DNA from: Ruegeria denitrificans
GTDB taxonomy: Bacteria; Pseudomonadota; Alphaproteobacteria; Rhodobacterales; Rhodobacteraceae
DNA: 64,000 nt
NCBI RefSeq assembly: GCF_001458295.1
Contig: NZ_CYUD01000006.1
Span: 62,001 to 126,000 of the forward strand
Direction of reading: 5' to 3'
Every line of letters begins with the position of its first letter. Position 1 is the first letter of the stretch. Both the position numbers and the translations under genes were made by a program. Of the stretch, positions 44,210 to 54,132 are shown piece by piece. The notes under the pieces were generated by a model that saw nothing but the letters and a program-made list of their open reading frames with translations, was not told where the DNA came from and made no database searches.

Positions 44210-44801
44210 GGATATCGAAACGCTAGAAGGGCTCTATCGCACACCTGGTGCGCCCTCATTGCGGAAGGTGGTTCACAGCCTGACGCCGCTTTACCGCAAA
44301 TGGATCATGACCTCGCGGCTGTGCATTCTCAGCACAGTAGGGCCCGAAGGTGTCGACGGCAGCCCCCGGGGCGATGATGGCCCGGCGGTGTTGGAACTTG
44401 ATCCGCACACACTGGCCTTGCCGGATTGGCGCGGGAATAACCGATTGGATTCGCTGCGTAATATCGTGCGTGATCCGCGCGTGGCGTTGATGTTTTTGGT
44501 GCCGGGGTCCAACAACGTGGTGCGCGTGAATGGAACGGCCCGGTTGACTGCGGAAGCTGACCTGCGTGTCCGGTTTGAGAAACACGGCAAACAGCCTGCT
44601 ACGGTTATTGTTATCAAAATCAACGAGATCTACACGCAATGCGCCCGTGCATTGATGCGGGCCAAAATCTGGACTTCGGGCGATGAAACCGCTGACTTGC
44701 CCAGCATTGGCGCGATTCTGGCCGAGGCCAGCCAGGGTGAAGAAGGTGGTGAAAGCTACGATTCAGAATGGGCGGCACGCGCGGCGAAAACGATGTGGTA
44801 A
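44196..44801 (+). CDS. PPOX-type (pyridoxamine oxidase fold) flavoprotein
   Basis: 201 residues with the split-barrel FMN-binding fold. Recognisable blocks are SRLCILSTVGPEGVDGSPRGD, DWRGNNRLDSLRNIVRDPRV and LMFLVPGSNNVVRVNG. This matches the MSMEG_1061-type subfamily of FMN-dependent PPOX proteins, not PdxH. Reaction and substrate are unknown. ATG 44196 overlaps the end of plsC by 14 bases. It ends just before a strong hairpin, convergent with lpd. Confidence 0.85.
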   Translation: MEFIEDIETLEGLYRTPGAPSLRKVVHSLTPLYRKWIMTSRLCILSTVGPEGVDGSPRGDDGPAVLELDPHTLALPDWRGNNRLDSLRNIVRDPRVALMFLVPGSNNVVRVNGTARLTAEADLRVRFEKHGKQPATVIVIKINEIYTQCARALMRAKIWTSGDETADLPSIGAILAEASQGEEGGESYDSEWAARAAKTMW

Positions 44802-44837
44802 CGGGGGCTCGGCTTCTTCATTGAGCGTTAGAATGTC

Positions 44838-44870
44838 CCGGAGCGCGAGGCTTAGCCTCGCGAACTCCGG
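44838..44870. terminator. Strong hairpin between convergent PPOX gene and lpd
   Basis: CCGGAG-CGCGAGGC-TTA-GCCTCGCG-AA-CTCCGG: an 8-base and a 6-base stem separated by a 2-base bulge, with a 3-base loop. It lies in the gap between two gene ends and has no clear T-run on either side, so it could act as a bidirectional terminator or transcript-end stabiliser. Confidence 0.6.
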
Positions 44871-44886
44871 TTGGTTCATTGCTGTC

Positions 44887-46275
44887 CTACGAGTGGATCG
44901 GACCGTCACCACAAGCCAGCGCAGCCTCACGCACCGCTTCCGAATAGGTCGGGTGGGCGTGGCAGGTCAACGCCAGATCTTCGGCTGAAGCGCCAAATTC
45001 CATCGCTACACAGACCTCGTGAATCAGATCGCCCGCTGCCGGGCCGATGATGTGACAGCCCAGAATGCGGTCGGTGTCCTTGTCGGCCAGTATCTTCACA
45101 AAACCATCGGCGGCAAAGTTCGCTTTGGCGCGGCCGTTGCCCATAAACATGAACTTGCCGACCTTATAGTTGCGGCCCTGCGCTTTCAACGTCTCTTCGG
45201 TTTCGCCCACATTGGCCACTTCGGGCCAGGTGTAGATCACGCCGGGAATGACACCATAGTTCACGTGGCCATGCTTGCCTGCAACCTGCTCGGCAGCGGC
45301 CATGCCTTCATCCTCGGCCTTGTGAGCCAGCATCGGGCCTTCGGTGACGTCGCCGATGGCGTAGATGCCCGGCACGTTGGTCTGCCAGTCTGCGCCCACC
45401 TTGATCTGGCCGCGAGGGGTCATTTCGACACCCAGTGCGTCCAGCCCCAGCCCGTCCGAGAACGGCGCGCGCCCGGTCGCGACCAGCACAGTATCCGCGT
45501 CAATCACATGTTCGCTGTCATTCTTGCGCAACTTATAGGTCACCTTGGCCTTGGTCTTGGTGGCTTCGGTCTTTTGCACCGCCGCACCCATGACAAACTT
45601 GATGCCCTGTTTCTTGAGGATGCGCTGGAAGGTCTTCTGCACCTCTGGATCCATGCCCGGGGTGATCACGTCGAGGAATTCGATCACCGTGACCTCAGCG
45701 CCCAGTCGCTGATAGACCGAGCCCAGCTCCAACCCGATCACACCAGCACCGATGACGACCATCTTTTTCGGAATCTTGCCCAGCGACAACGCCCCGGTCG
45801 AGGTCACGACGACTTTCTCATCCACCTCAACACCCGGCAGCGAGGACGGTTCGGACCCGGATGCGATGATGATGTTCTTGGCCGAGTGAACCTCGTCCCC
45901 CACCTTGACCTGACCTGCGGCGGGGATCGCCCCCCAGCCTTTCAGCCAGTCGATCTTGTTCTTTTTAAACAGGAACTCGATGCCTTTGGTGTTCCCGTCG
46001 ATGGTCTCTTCCTTGTAGGCCTGCATCTGTTTCCAGTCGACCGAGGGGCTTTTGCCCTTCAGACCCATCTTGGCAAAGTTATGCTCGGCCTCATGCAATT
46101 GATGAGAAGCGTGCAGCAGCGCCTTGGACGGGATACAACCAACGTTCAGACAGGTGCCGCCCAAGGTTTCACGCCTTTCGACAACGGCGGTTTTCAGGCC
46201 CAGCTGGGCGCAGCGGATGGCGCAGACATAGCCGCCGGGGCCGGCGCCGATAACGATGACATCATAATTTGCCAT
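44887..46275 (-). CDS. lpdA: Dihydrolipoyl dehydrogenase (E3)
   Basis: A 462-residue FAD enzyme that reoxidises lipoyl groups of the 2-oxoglutarate dehydrogenase complex. The N-terminal FAD loop is [14 protein letters not shown]; the redox disulfide is [16 protein letters not shown]; the NAD loop is [15 protein letters not shown]; the catalytic His-Glu pair is in [16 protein letters not shown]. It is the last gene of the suc series, 73 bases after the small ABM-like gene. Confidence 0.97.
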   Translation of the reverse strand: MANYDVIVIGAGPGGYVCAIRCAQLGLKTAVVERRETLGGTCLNVGCIPSKALLHASHQLHEAEHNFAKMGLKGKSPSVDWKQMQAYKEETIDGNTKGIEFLFKKNKIDWLKGWGAIPAAGQVKVGDEVHSAKNIIIASGSEPSSLPGVEVDEKVVVTSTGALSLGKIPKKMVVIGAGVIGLELGSVYQRLGAEVTVIEFLDVITPGMDPEVQKTFQRILKKQGIKFVMGAAVQKTEATKTKAKVTYKLRKNDSEHVIDADTVLVATGRAPFSDGLGLDALGVEMTPRGQIKVGADWQTNVPGIYAIGDVTEGPMLAHKAEDEGMAAAEQVAGKHGHVNYGVIPGVIYTWPEVANVGETEETLKAQGRNYKVGKFMFMGNGRAKANFAADGFVKILADKDTDRILGCHIIGPAAGDLIHEVCVAMEFGASAEDLALTCHAHPTYSEAVREAALACGDGPIHS

Positions 46276-46348
46276 TTTACTCTCCTAAGTCGACCGGAAT
46301 GACCGGTGGCTGCATGATCCACAGTGAATGGATCATGTGATGCTTTCT

Positions 46349-46618
46349 TCAAACCGGTTCCAGCAGCTTGATGGTGATATGGGCAATGCCGCCCCGTTCG
46401 TGGTGCATCGCCAGCTCTTCCGAGCCGAAAAAGGCCCGCGCCTTTTCCAGATTCGTAACTTCGAACATGGCGATGGCATGATCGGACTGATCCGGGTCAC
46501 GCCAGACATGCAAGTCGCGGATACCCGCGGCCTTGCGCATCGGCGTATCCTCACGAAACACTTTCAGCCAGGCATCGAAATCGGCCACATCGGCCTGCCA
46601 CAGTACATGAGTTGCCAT
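46349..46618 (-). CDS. Small dimeric alpha/beta-barrel-like protein in the suc operon
   Basis: 89 residues. The pattern HVLWQADVADFDAWLKVF, then HVWRDPDQSDHAIAMFEV, then KARAFFGSEEL resembles the ferredoxin-like fold of antibiotic-biosynthesis-monooxygenase or DUF3764-type proteins; I cannot place it more precisely. It begins 2 bases after the sucB stop and precedes lpd, so it is cotranscribed with both. A role in the complex is not implied by any motif. Confidence 0.75.
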   Translation of the reverse strand: MATHVLWQADVADFDAWLKVFREDTPMRKAAGIRDLHVWRDPDQSDHAIAMFEVTNLEKARAFFGSEELAMHHERGGIAHITIKLLEPV

Positions 46619-46620
46619 AA

Positions 46621-48117
46621 TTACAGATCCATCAGCAGGCGGCGCGGGTCTTCCAGCGCCTCTTTTACACGAACAAGGAAGGTCACGGCGCCTTTGCCGT
46701 CAACGATCCGGTGGTCATAGGACAGGGCCAGATACATCATCGGACGGATCACGACCTGACCGTTGATCGCCATCGGACGGTCCTGAATCTTGTGCATGCC
46801 CAGGATACCCGATTGAGGCGGGTTCAGGATCGGCGAGGACATCAGCGAGCCATAGACACCACCGTTCGAGATGGTGAAGGTACCGCCCTGCATTTCCGCC
46901 ATCGACAGCTTGCCGTCACGGGCGCGCTTGCCCTTTTCGGCGATGGCTTTCTCGATCGCGGCAAAAGACATCGAATCTGCGTCGCGGATAACCGGAACCA
47001 CAAGGCCGGTTGGGGTTCCCGCGGCGACGCCCATGTGGACAAAGCTTTTGTAGACGATGTCGGTGCCGTCGATTTCCGCGTTGACCTCGGGCACTTCTTT
47101 CAGCGCATGGCAGCAGGCCTTGGTGAAGAAAGACATAAAGCCCAGTTTGACCCCGTGCTTCTTCTGGAACAGCTCTTTGTATTCGTTGCGCAGGGCCATC
47201 ACCTCAGTCATGTCCACCTCGTTATAGGTGGTCAGCATGGCAGCGGTGTTCTGGCTGTCTTTTAGACGCTTGGCGATGGTCTGGCGCAGGCGGGTCATCT
47301 TGACCCGTTCCTCACGTGCAGCGTCACCAGCGGCAACCGGCGCGCGCGGTGCAGGTGCAGGCGCTGGGGCCGGTGCGGGGGCTGCGGCGGCACGTGCCAC
47401 GTCCTCTTTCATAATGCGGCCATCGCGACCGGTGCCGGTGACCTGATCGGCGGAGAGACCCGCCTCGGCCATGGCTTTTTCCGCCGAAGGCGCATTTGCT
47501 ACGTCCTTACCAGCGGTTGCTGCTGCAGGGGCTGCTGCAGCGGCTGGGGCCGCAGACAGGGCGGCACCAGCACCAGAACTCGAGATCACGGCCAGCTTGG
47601 CCGAGGCGCCCACGGTAGCGCCTTCGGGCGCCACAATCTCGGCCAGAACGCCCGCTGCGGGGGCCGGAACCTCGACGGAAACCTTGTCGGTTTCCAATTC
47701 GCACAGCATCTCGTCCTGCACCACGGCATCGCCAACCTGTTTAAACCAGGTCGAAACGGTGGCCTCGGTCACGGATTCACCCAGAGTGGGCACCATCACA
47801 TCGACACTGCCACCACCGGCAGCCGGGGCGGGCGCGGCGGCAGGGGCCGGGGCTGTGGCAGGGGCCGGAGCGGCCCCTTCGCCTGCAGTGATGGTGGCCA
47901 GCAGCGCGTCAACGCCCACAGTTTCGCCTTCGGCGGCGACGATTTCGCCCATCACACCGGCAGCGGGGGCCGGAACCTCGACCGTTACTTTGTCGGTTTC
48001 AAGCTCACAGAGCATCTCATCCACGGCCACAGCGTCACCGGGTTTCTTGAACCAGGTGGCAACCGTGGCTTCGGTGACGGATTCGCCTAGCGTAGGTACA
48101 CGAACTTCAATGGTCAT
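46621..48117 (-). CDS. sucB: 2-oxoglutarate dehydrogenase E2 (dihydrolipoyl succinyltransferase), two lipoyl domains
   Basis: 498 residues, about 90 longer than E. coli SucB because it has two lipoyl domains (about residues 2-75 and 103-178), each with LCELETDKV carrying the lipoylated lysine. Ala/Pro linkers follow each. A peripheral-subunit-binding domain (about 210-250: [22 protein letters not shown]) precedes the catalytic acyltransferase domain, whose motif is [15 protein letters not shown] near the end. It starts 3 bases after the sucA stop. Confidence 0.96.
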   Translation of the reverse strand: MTIEVRVPTLGESVTEATVATWFKKPGDAVAVDEMLCELETDKVTVEVPAPAAGVMGEIVAAEGETVGVDALLATITAGEGAAPAPATAPAPAAAPAPAAGGGSVDVMVPTLGESVTEATVSTWFKQVGDAVVQDEMLCELETDKVSVEVPAPAAGVLAEIVAPEGATVGASAKLAVISSSGAGAALSAAPAAAAAPAAATAGKDVANAPSAEKAMAEAGLSADQVTGTGRDGRIMKEDVARAAAAPAPAPAPAPAPRAPVAAGDAAREERVKMTRLRQTIAKRLKDSQNTAAMLTTYNEVDMTEVMALRNEYKELFQKKHGVKLGFMSFFTKACCHALKEVPEVNAEIDGTDIVYKSFVHMGVAAGTPTGLVVPVIRDADSMSFAAIEKAIAEKGKRARDGKLSMAEMQGGTFTISNGGVYGSLMSSPILNPPQSGILGMHKIQDRPMAINGQVVIRPMMYLALSYDHRIVDGKGAVTFLVRVKEALEDPRRLLMDL

Positions 48118-48120
48118 CGT

Positions 48121-51078
48121 TTACTTTCCTTCGAGGCTCAGCGCTTCGTTCACAAGCGCCTCTTGTTGAGCTTTGTGTTGGCTGGCCAGACCCGTCGCGG
48201 GCGAAGCCGAGGTTGCGCGACCGACATAGCGCGGCCGTGTGTGTTTGGCGCCGATGCGGGTCAGCACCCATTCAATATTGGGTTCGATAAAGGTCCAGGC
48301 GCCTTGGTTCTTGGGTTCCTCCTGACACCAGACAATCTCAGCCCCTTTGAAACGCTCAAGCTCATTGATCAGCGAGTGGGCGGGGAAGGGGTAGAATTGT
48401 TCGATCCGCATCAGGTAGACATCGTCGATCCCGCGGGCGTCGCGTTCTTCCAGCAGGTCAAAATATACCTTGCCGGAACACATCACGACCCGTTTGATCT
48501 TGTCATCCTTGACCAGCTTGGTATCCGAATTGCCCTTTTGCGCGTCATCCCACAACACCCGGTGGAAGCTTGACCCGGTGGTGAAATCGTCAGCGGTGCT
48601 GACTGCCAGCTTGTGGCGTAGCAGCGATTTCGGCGTTACCAGGATCAGCGGTTTACGGAAGGTGCGGTGCAGCTGACGGCGCAGGATGTGGAAATAGTTC
48701 GCAGGCGTCGTACAGTTCGCCACGATCCAGTTGTCCTGCCCGCACATCTGCAGGAAGCGTTCGAGCCGCGCGGAAGAGTGTTCCGGCCCTTGCCCTTCGA
48801 ACCCGTGCGGCAACAAGCAAACCAATCCGGACATACGCAGCCATTTGCTTTCGCCCGAGCTGATGAACTGATCGAACATGATCTGTGCACCGTTGGCGAA
48901 ATCACCAAACTGCGCTTCCCATAGGGTCAGTGCATTCGGCTCTGCCAGCGAAAACCCGTACTCAAAACCCAGAACAGCGTATTCGCTGAGCATCGAGTCG
49001 ATGACTTCGTATTTCGATTGACCCGCGCGGATGTTGTTCAGCGGATAATACCGCTCTTCGCTTTCCTGGTGCACAAAGCCCGAGTGACGCTGGCTGAATG
49101 TGCCGCGTGTTGCGTCCTGACCGGACAAGCGAACAGGGAAACCCTCGGTCAGCAACGAGCCAAAGGCCAGTGCCTCGCCCGTAGCCCAGTCAAAGCCCTT
49201 GCCGCTGTCGAACATCTTCTTTTTGTGGTCCAGCAGACGGCCCACAGTCTTGTGCAAGGCAACGTCCGCTGGCGCGTGTGTCAGCGCCTTGCCGATCTCG
49301 GTCAGTGTATCCGGCGTGATAGCGGTTTCGCCGCGAACATATTCCTCTTTGTTCTTATCCAAATGCGACCAGCGCCCGTCCAGCCAGTCGGCCTTGTTGG
49401 GTTTATAGTCTTTGCCTGCTTCAAACTCATCATTGAGATGGGCCTGGAACGCGGCTTTCATATCCTCGATTTCGCCCTCGGGGATCAGGCCGTCTTTGAC
49501 CAGACGCTCAGTGTACAGCGACAGCGTGGTCTTATGGGTTTTGATCTTCTTGTACATGATCGGGTTGGTGAACATGGGCTCGTCGCCCTCGTTGTGACCA
49601 AACCGGCGATAGCAGAAGATGTCGATGACCACATCTTTGTGGAATTTCTGACGGAACTCAGTTGCCACCTTCGCCGCATGCGTCACGGCCTCGGGGTCGT
49701 CGCCGTTCACGTGGAATATCGGCGCTTCGACCATCAGCGCGATATCCGTGGGATAAGGGCTGGAGCGCGAGAAGTGCGGCGCAGTGGTGAACCCGATCTG
49801 GTTGTTCACCACGATGTGCATAGTGCCACCAGTTTTGTGACCGCGCAGGCCCGATAGGCCAAAGCCCTCGGCCACGACACCCTGACCGGCAAAGGCCGCA
49901 TCGCCGTGCAGCAGGATGCCCATCACCGTGGTCCGGTCGTCATCTTTCAACTGGTCCTGCTTGGCGCGGACCTTGCCCAGAACCACCGGGTTCACCGCCT
50001 CAAGGTGCGAAGGGTTCGCGGTCAGGGACAGGTGGACAGAATTGCCATCAAACTCACGGTCGCTGGACGCGCCGAGGTGATATTTCACGTCGCCCGAACC
50101 GTCCACATCCTCGGGCTTGAAGCTGCCGCCTTGGAATTCGTTGAAGATCGCGCGGTAAGGTTTGCGCATCACGTTGGCCAGGATGTTCAGACGGCCCCGG
50201 TGCGGCATGCCGATGACGATGTCCCGGATACCCAGGGCGCCACCGCGTTTGATGATCTGCTCCATCGCCGGGATCAGCGCCTCGCCGCCGTCCAGACCAA
50301 AGCGTTTGGTGCCCATATATTTGACGTGCAGGAATTTCTCAAAACCTTCGGCCTCGACCATCTTGTTCAGGATCGCCTTGCGGCCTTCCTTGGTGAACGC
50401 GATTTCCTTGCCATAGCCTTCGATCCGTTCCTTCAGCCACGCGGCCTGTTCGGGATCAGAGATGTGCATGTATTGCAGCGCAAAGGTGCCGCAATAGGTG
50501 CGTTTCACGATCTCGACGATCTGGCGCATGCTGGCCATCTGCAGGCCCAGCACGTTGTCGATAAAGATCGGCCGGTCCATGTCGGCCTCGGTGAAGCCAT
50601 AAGTCTTGGGGTCCAGTTCGGGGTGCGTGCTGGCGGCGCGCATACCCAGCGGGTCCAGATTGGCGGCCAGGTGACCCCGGATACGATAGGCCCGGATCAG
50701 CATCAGCGCCCGCAGGCTGTCGAGAACAGCGCGCTTGATCTGATCCTCGCTGACCTCAACACCCTTGCCCGCAGCTTTTTCCTTGATCTTTTGTCCCGCT
50801 GCCTTGGCGTCGATCTCGGCCCATTCTCCGGTCAGCGCGCCGGTTAGGTCGTCTGCTGGCATCGGCGGCCAGTCGGTGCGCGCCCAGGATGGCCCTTCGG
50901 CCTCTTTCTGAACGTCCGGCGTGGCATCGCCCATGGCCCTGAAGAACTCGGCCCAGGCGGCATCTACCGCACCGGGATTCTTGGTGTACTGGGCATAGAG
51001 CTGCTCCAGATACTCGGCATTGTGCCCCTGCATAAAGCTTGAGGCGTGAAACGCGGAATTGGGTGTGTGTTCGGTCAT
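48121..51078 (-). CDS. sucA: 2-oxoglutarate dehydrogenase E1
   Basis: A 985-residue thiamine-diphosphate enzyme that decarboxylates 2-oxoglutarate and passes succinyl to SucB. The N-terminal E2-binding segment (SFMQGHNAEYLEQLYAQY) and blocks such as GMPHRGRLNILANV, FNEFQGG, YHLGASSDREFDG, GDAAFAGQGVVAE and LPHGFEGQGPEHSSAR are all present. Length is typical for alphaproteobacteria. It is followed immediately by sucB and preceded by a sulfotransferase gene in the same direction. Confidence 0.97.
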   Translation of the reverse strand: MTEHTPNSAFHASSFMQGHNAEYLEQLYAQYTKNPGAVDAAWAEFFRAMGDATPDVQKEAEGPSWARTDWPPMPADDLTGALTGEWAEIDAKAAGQKIKEKAAGKGVEVSEDQIKRAVLDSLRALMLIRAYRIRGHLAANLDPLGMRAASTHPELDPKTYGFTEADMDRPIFIDNVLGLQMASMRQIVEIVKRTYCGTFALQYMHISDPEQAAWLKERIEGYGKEIAFTKEGRKAILNKMVEAEGFEKFLHVKYMGTKRFGLDGGEALIPAMEQIIKRGGALGIRDIVIGMPHRGRLNILANVMRKPYRAIFNEFQGGSFKPEDVDGSGDVKYHLGASSDREFDGNSVHLSLTANPSHLEAVNPVVLGKVRAKQDQLKDDDRTTVMGILLHGDAAFAGQGVVAEGFGLSGLRGHKTGGTMHIVVNNQIGFTTAPHFSRSSPYPTDIALMVEAPIFHVNGDDPEAVTHAAKVATEFRQKFHKDVVIDIFCYRRFGHNEGDEPMFTNPIMYKKIKTHKTTLSLYTERLVKDGLIPEGEIEDMKAAFQAHLNDEFEAGKDYKPNKADWLDGRWSHLDKNKEEYVRGETAITPDTLTEIGKALTHAPADVALHKTVGRLLDHKKKMFDSGKGFDWATGEALAFGSLLTEGFPVRLSGQDATRGTFSQRHSGFVHQESEERYYPLNNIRAGQSKYEVIDSMLSEYAVLGFEYGFSLAEPNALTLWEAQFGDFANGAQIMFDQFISSGESKWLRMSGLVCLLPHGFEGQGPEHSSARLERFLQMCGQDNWIVANCTTPANYFHILRRQLHRTFRKPLILVTPKSLLRHKLAVSTADDFTTGSSFHRVLWDDAQKGNSDTKLVKDDKIKRVVMCSGKVYFDLLEERDARGIDDVYLMRIEQFYPFPAHSLINELERFKGAEIVWCQEEPKNQGAWTFIEPNIEWVLTRIGAKHTRPRYVGRATSASPATGLASQHKAQQEALVNEALSLEGK

Positions 51079-51116
51079 GTGCGAACCTCGAATGGGCTGG
51101 CGGTTTCGTTTTGGTC

Positions 51117-51821
51117 TCAGTGTTGCGGGCTGTCCGGGTAACCCAGATTGCTAAACACCCAGGCCATCTTACGTCGGACGGTATCTATCGTTTCCGAGTC
51201 ATAGTAATCCGGTACAGGTATTCCCTTTCGTCGGTCTTTCATTGATTTATCGTGCCCAAGGTTAAAGCTGTCTTCCGGCAGGCCGAAATCAGCGAAAAGA
51301 CTGCTCAGATCGGTAACCAGATGTTCCTTTCGAACAAAGCGATCCACGACCAGCATATTGTCGATCGAGACAATATCCCAATCTATGGACCACAGTTCCG
51401 ACAAGACAAACGATCTGAACTGCTCGAGTTCCATTTTAGGATCTTCCGAAGGCAGGTTCTTCTGGTGTTTCATGAAGTGGAACTGAGATACTGCACGATC
51501 AAAGGGATCGCGAACATTCGCAATCTTGGTGTAGGCATCAAATGTTTCTGCGCCCAGGTTCTCTTTAACTTTCCAAGCGGGCATGTGGTTGCGCCATGGG
51601 TGTTTGTGCTTGCGCCAGAATTGCCAATCCGGATGCGGTTCCGCGCGTCCCGGTCCTCTGGCCCCGACGATCCCGTATCTTGAGATCCTGACCTGTCCGT
51701 TTTTCAATTCACCCAGGCCCGGTTTCTCGCAGAGCGGCTGCAGGACCTTTTCCGTCGACGTGCCGGCCGTCTTCGTGGTTTTCAGGTAGATGAATTTATG
51801 CTTGTGGCACACCAGAACCAT
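51117..51821 (-). CDS. Sulfotransferase-family protein
   Basis: 234 residues with the sulfotransferase P-loop-like PSB motif near the N-terminus (IYLKTTKTAGTSTEKVL). A second core block is KIANVRDPFDRAVSQFHF, the 3'-phosphate-binding region. It would use PAPS to sulfate a carbohydrate or other polar target; the substrate is unknown. I start at ATG 51821, preceded by AAGGA; the open frame runs on to 51872. It sits upstream of sucA in the same direction, 38 bases apart, with no metabolic link to the TCA cycle. Confidence 0.85.
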   Translation of the reverse strand: MVLVCHKHKFIYLKTTKTAGTSTEKVLQPLCEKPGLGELKNGQVRISRYGIVGARGPGRAEPHPDWQFWRKHKHPWRNHMPAWKVKENLGAETFDAYTKIANVRDPFDRAVSQFHFMKHQKNLPSEDPKMELEQFRSFVLSELWSIDWDIVSIDNMLVVDRFVRKEHLVTDLSSLFADFGLPEDSFNLGHDKSMKDRRKGIPVPDYYDSETIDTVRRKMAWVFSNLGYPDSPQH

Positions 51822-51878
51822 TTCAGCGGTCCTTTCCAGAAGACGATGGCTGGGGTCTTTTATACATTCCAAGTCCGT

Positions 51879-52421
51879 TCACTGGGGCACCTCAATTGGA
51901 TTGGGGCCGTATTTATTGGCACCTGGCTGGCTTGGGCGGGTCAGCCACCACAACACCAGTAGGGGCGACACAAACAGAACGATCAGCGTCGGAATTACGA
52001 TCAGCAGCGTGGCGCGGGTGAACAGGATGTCCAGACTGCCGCCGTGCTGAAAATGCGACGCAAGACCGATGCCAAAGATCAAAACTGCAAACGCCCCGAG
52101 GATCAGCAGGAACGGCAACAGAGCATATAGCCCGCTGCGCCCGGTATCATGCATCCGCCGCCACGCGACGGCCAGATGCGGGAAAAAGACGATCAGGCCG
52201 ACGATGCTTTGTACTGGCGCAGTGGACGTCGCAGTTACGGCTTTGACCTCGTCAGTCTGGCTGACCGAGACCTGCGTGAAGAACTGCCAGTCAATGATCC
52301 CGGCGATGATGTTCCAGATCACGATGAACAGAAAAAAGAACCAGTATTCGGGCCGCGAGGCACGACCCGAGAAGGTGAAGAACTTGGAGAAACAAGTGCG
52401 GATGGCGTCAGAGAAGGTCAT
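51879..52421 (-). CDS. DUF805 membrane protein
   Basis: 180 residues with four hydrophobic segments, the DUF805 pattern. The family start FFTFSGRASRPEYWFFFLF is clear, and VAWRRMHDTGRSGLYALL is the second signature. DUF805 proteins are common small inner-membrane proteins of unknown function. It lies between an unknown gene and the sulfotransferase gene, 57 bases before the latter, all in suc orientation. Confidence 0.92.
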   Translation of the reverse strand: MTFSDAIRTCFSKFFTFSGRASRPEYWFFFLFIVIWNIIAGIIDWQFFTQVSVSQTDEVKAVTATSTAPVQSIVGLIVFFPHLAVAWRRMHDTGRSGLYALLPFLLILGAFAVLIFGIGLASHFQHGGSLDILFTRATLLIVIPTLIVLFVSPLLVLWWLTRPSQPGANKYGPNPIEVPQ

Positions 52422-52512
52422 GGCGCGGACTCCATAAAAGATCGCGAAACCTTAGGTAGACTAAAAAAGTACGAACTGGTCATAGCTTCAATTCTAACTC
52501 CAAGCCGACAAA

Positions 52513-53232
52513 CTAATGAAGACGTTCGCTTTTTTCATACCGGTACAAAGCACCAATTTCGGCGAGCTCTAGTTGAGGTAATAGTTTGCCGGGAAAGCGT
52601 TCTCGCGCGAATTCAATTGTGTACGGATCTCTACCACTTCTGGCGATCCGACCATATTGCGATCCGCCTTCGCCTCGGTCCTCCCATTTATGCTGAAGCC
52701 CGCGCCAATTTCCAACAGGGGTGAAAAAAGCTGAAGAGCTGCCATTGAATTTTTCCCGAAGATTCTCTGTTTCAATCAGCGTGACGTCTCTCGGAACAAA
52801 TGCCCACACGCCAATCGAAAACCCAGACGAAGCCTTTTCTTCGCTACGGGTTCGAGCCAAAACAACCTTTGCATCCGGCCAGTTGTCGTTGCGTAGCACA
52901 TCCGTTCGAACCGCAAGAGAGCCATCTATGTGACGCAGGAAACTTGGGCTACGAGTCCCCATTGGGATGCGCATATGACGATAAAAGTTGAAAATGCTTC
53001 GGAACCCCCTCGGGTCCAAAATTCCAAAACTCATGCCAAGTTGATTGAGCGTTACTCTCCGCCTCAAACGAACCAAATTGGTTGTTCCAACGCGGTACCA
53101 ACCCGCTTCCGACAATGTTTCGGCAAGAAACTCGCCACCTTGTTTTGGAAATTCTTCGAAACACGCGCAAAGACTGGCTTTGGCGTGTTCCGTGGCTACC
53201 GAATCCGGCAAGGAGGCGGGTAGGTTTTGCAT
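52513..53232 (-). CDS. Unknown protein translationally coupled to sucD
   Basis: 239 residues, no family recognised. The start codon overlaps the sucD stop (TGATG), so it is made from the suc transcript. It has no signal peptide or membrane helix. It contains several Trp/Arg/Gly-rich stretches (WRGLQHKWEDRGEGGSQYGR, PRGFRSIFNFYRHM) and ends in a charged tail. The sequence is more A/T-rich than the suc genes on either side, consistent with a later insertion. The following ~90 bases to the DUF805 gene show nothing else. Confidence 0.78.
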   Translation of the reverse strand: MQNLPASLPDSVATEHAKASLCACFEEFPKQGGEFLAETLSEAGWYRVGTTNLVRLRRRVTLNQLGMSFGILDPRGFRSIFNFYRHMRIPMGTRSPSFLRHIDGSLAVRTDVLRNDNWPDAKVVLARTRSEEKASSGFSIGVWAFVPRDVTLIETENLREKFNGSSSAFFTPVGNWRGLQHKWEDRGEGGSQYGRIARSGRDPYTIEFARERFPGKLLPQLELAEIGALYRYEKSERLH

Positions 53233-54119
53233 CAGCCGTTCTGTATCGCTTCCAGCACAGCCTCACCCAGTTGCGCTGGGCTTTCGGCCACAACGATACC
53301 GGCCGAGCGCATGGCTTCGATCTTGTCCTCGGCACCGCCCTTGCCGCCGGCGACAATCGCGCCCGCGTGACCCATGCGGCGGCCCGGAGGGGCTGTGCGG
53401 CCTGCGATGAAACCGGCGGTTGGCTTCTTGCGGCCCTTCTTGGCCTCATCCGCCAGGAATTGCGCGGCTTCTTCCTCGGCCGAGCCACCGATCTCACCGA
53501 TCATGATGATCGACTCGGTCTCGTCATCGGCCAGGAACCATTCCAGCACGTCGATATGTTCGGTGCCTTTGATCGGGTCGCCGCCGATGCCGACGCAGGT
53601 GGACTGACCCAGACCCACATCGGTGGTCTGCTTGACGGCCTCATAGGTCAGAGTGCCCGAGCGGGACACAACGCCGACCGAGCCGCGCTTGTGAATGTGG
53701 CCGGGCATGATGCCGATCTTGCAGGCGTCGGGCGTGATGACACCGGGGCAGTTCGGGCCGATCAGGCGCGAGTTCGAACCTTCCAGCGCGCGCTTCACCT
53801 TCATCATGTCCAGAACCGGGATGCCTTCGGTGATGCAGACGATCACTTCCATCTCGGCGTCAATCGCTTCGAGGATCGAGTCAGCCGCAAAGGGTGGCGG
53901 AACATAGATCACCGAGGCATTGGCTTCGGTCACGTGCTTGGCTTCGTGGACCGAGTTGAACACGGGCAGGCCCAGATGCTCCATCCCGCCTTTGCCGGGG
54001 GTCACACCGCCGACCATCTTGGTGCCATAAGCGATGGCTTGTTCAGAGTGGAATGTGCCCTGCGAGCCGGTAAAGCCCTGACAGATCACTTTGGTATTTT
54101 CGTCGATGAGGACTGCCAT
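53232..54119 (-). CDS. sucD: Succinate-CoA ligase alpha subunit
   Basis: A 295-residue subunit that binds CoA and carries the phosphohistidine. [14 protein letters not shown] is the CoA-binding loop near the N-terminus, [19 protein letters not shown] contains the active histidine, and [10 protein letters not shown] precedes it. Length is normal. It partners with sucC upstream, but unusually another gene (54133-54534) lies between the two subunit genes. Confidence 0.97.
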   Translation of the reverse strand: MAVLIDENTKVICQGFTGSQGTFHSEQAIAYGTKMVGGVTPGKGGMEHLGLPVFNSVHEAKHVTEANASVIYVPPPFAADSILEAIDAEMEVIVCITEGIPVLDMMKVKRALEGSNSRLIGPNCPGVITPDACKIGIMPGHIHKRGSVGVVSRSGTLTYEAVKQTTDVGLGQSTCVGIGGDPIKGTEHIDVLEWFLADDETESIIMIGEIGGSAEEEAAQFLADEAKKGRKKPTAGFIAGRTAPPGRRMGHAGAIVAGGKGGAEDKIEAMRSAGIVVAESPAQLGEAVLEAIQNG

Positions 54120-54132
54120 TTTTAGGAGTCTC

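Noticed and set aside
45019..46302. Open frame of 427 codons on the plus strand
   Set aside because: Antisense to lpd, whose motifs are complete; the frame is histidine- and leucine-rich as expected for a shadow of high-GC coding DNA.
46850..48000. Ala/Pro-rich repeats in sucB as a DNA repeat element
   Set aside because: They are flexible linkers between lipoyl and catalytic domains, normal for E2 proteins.
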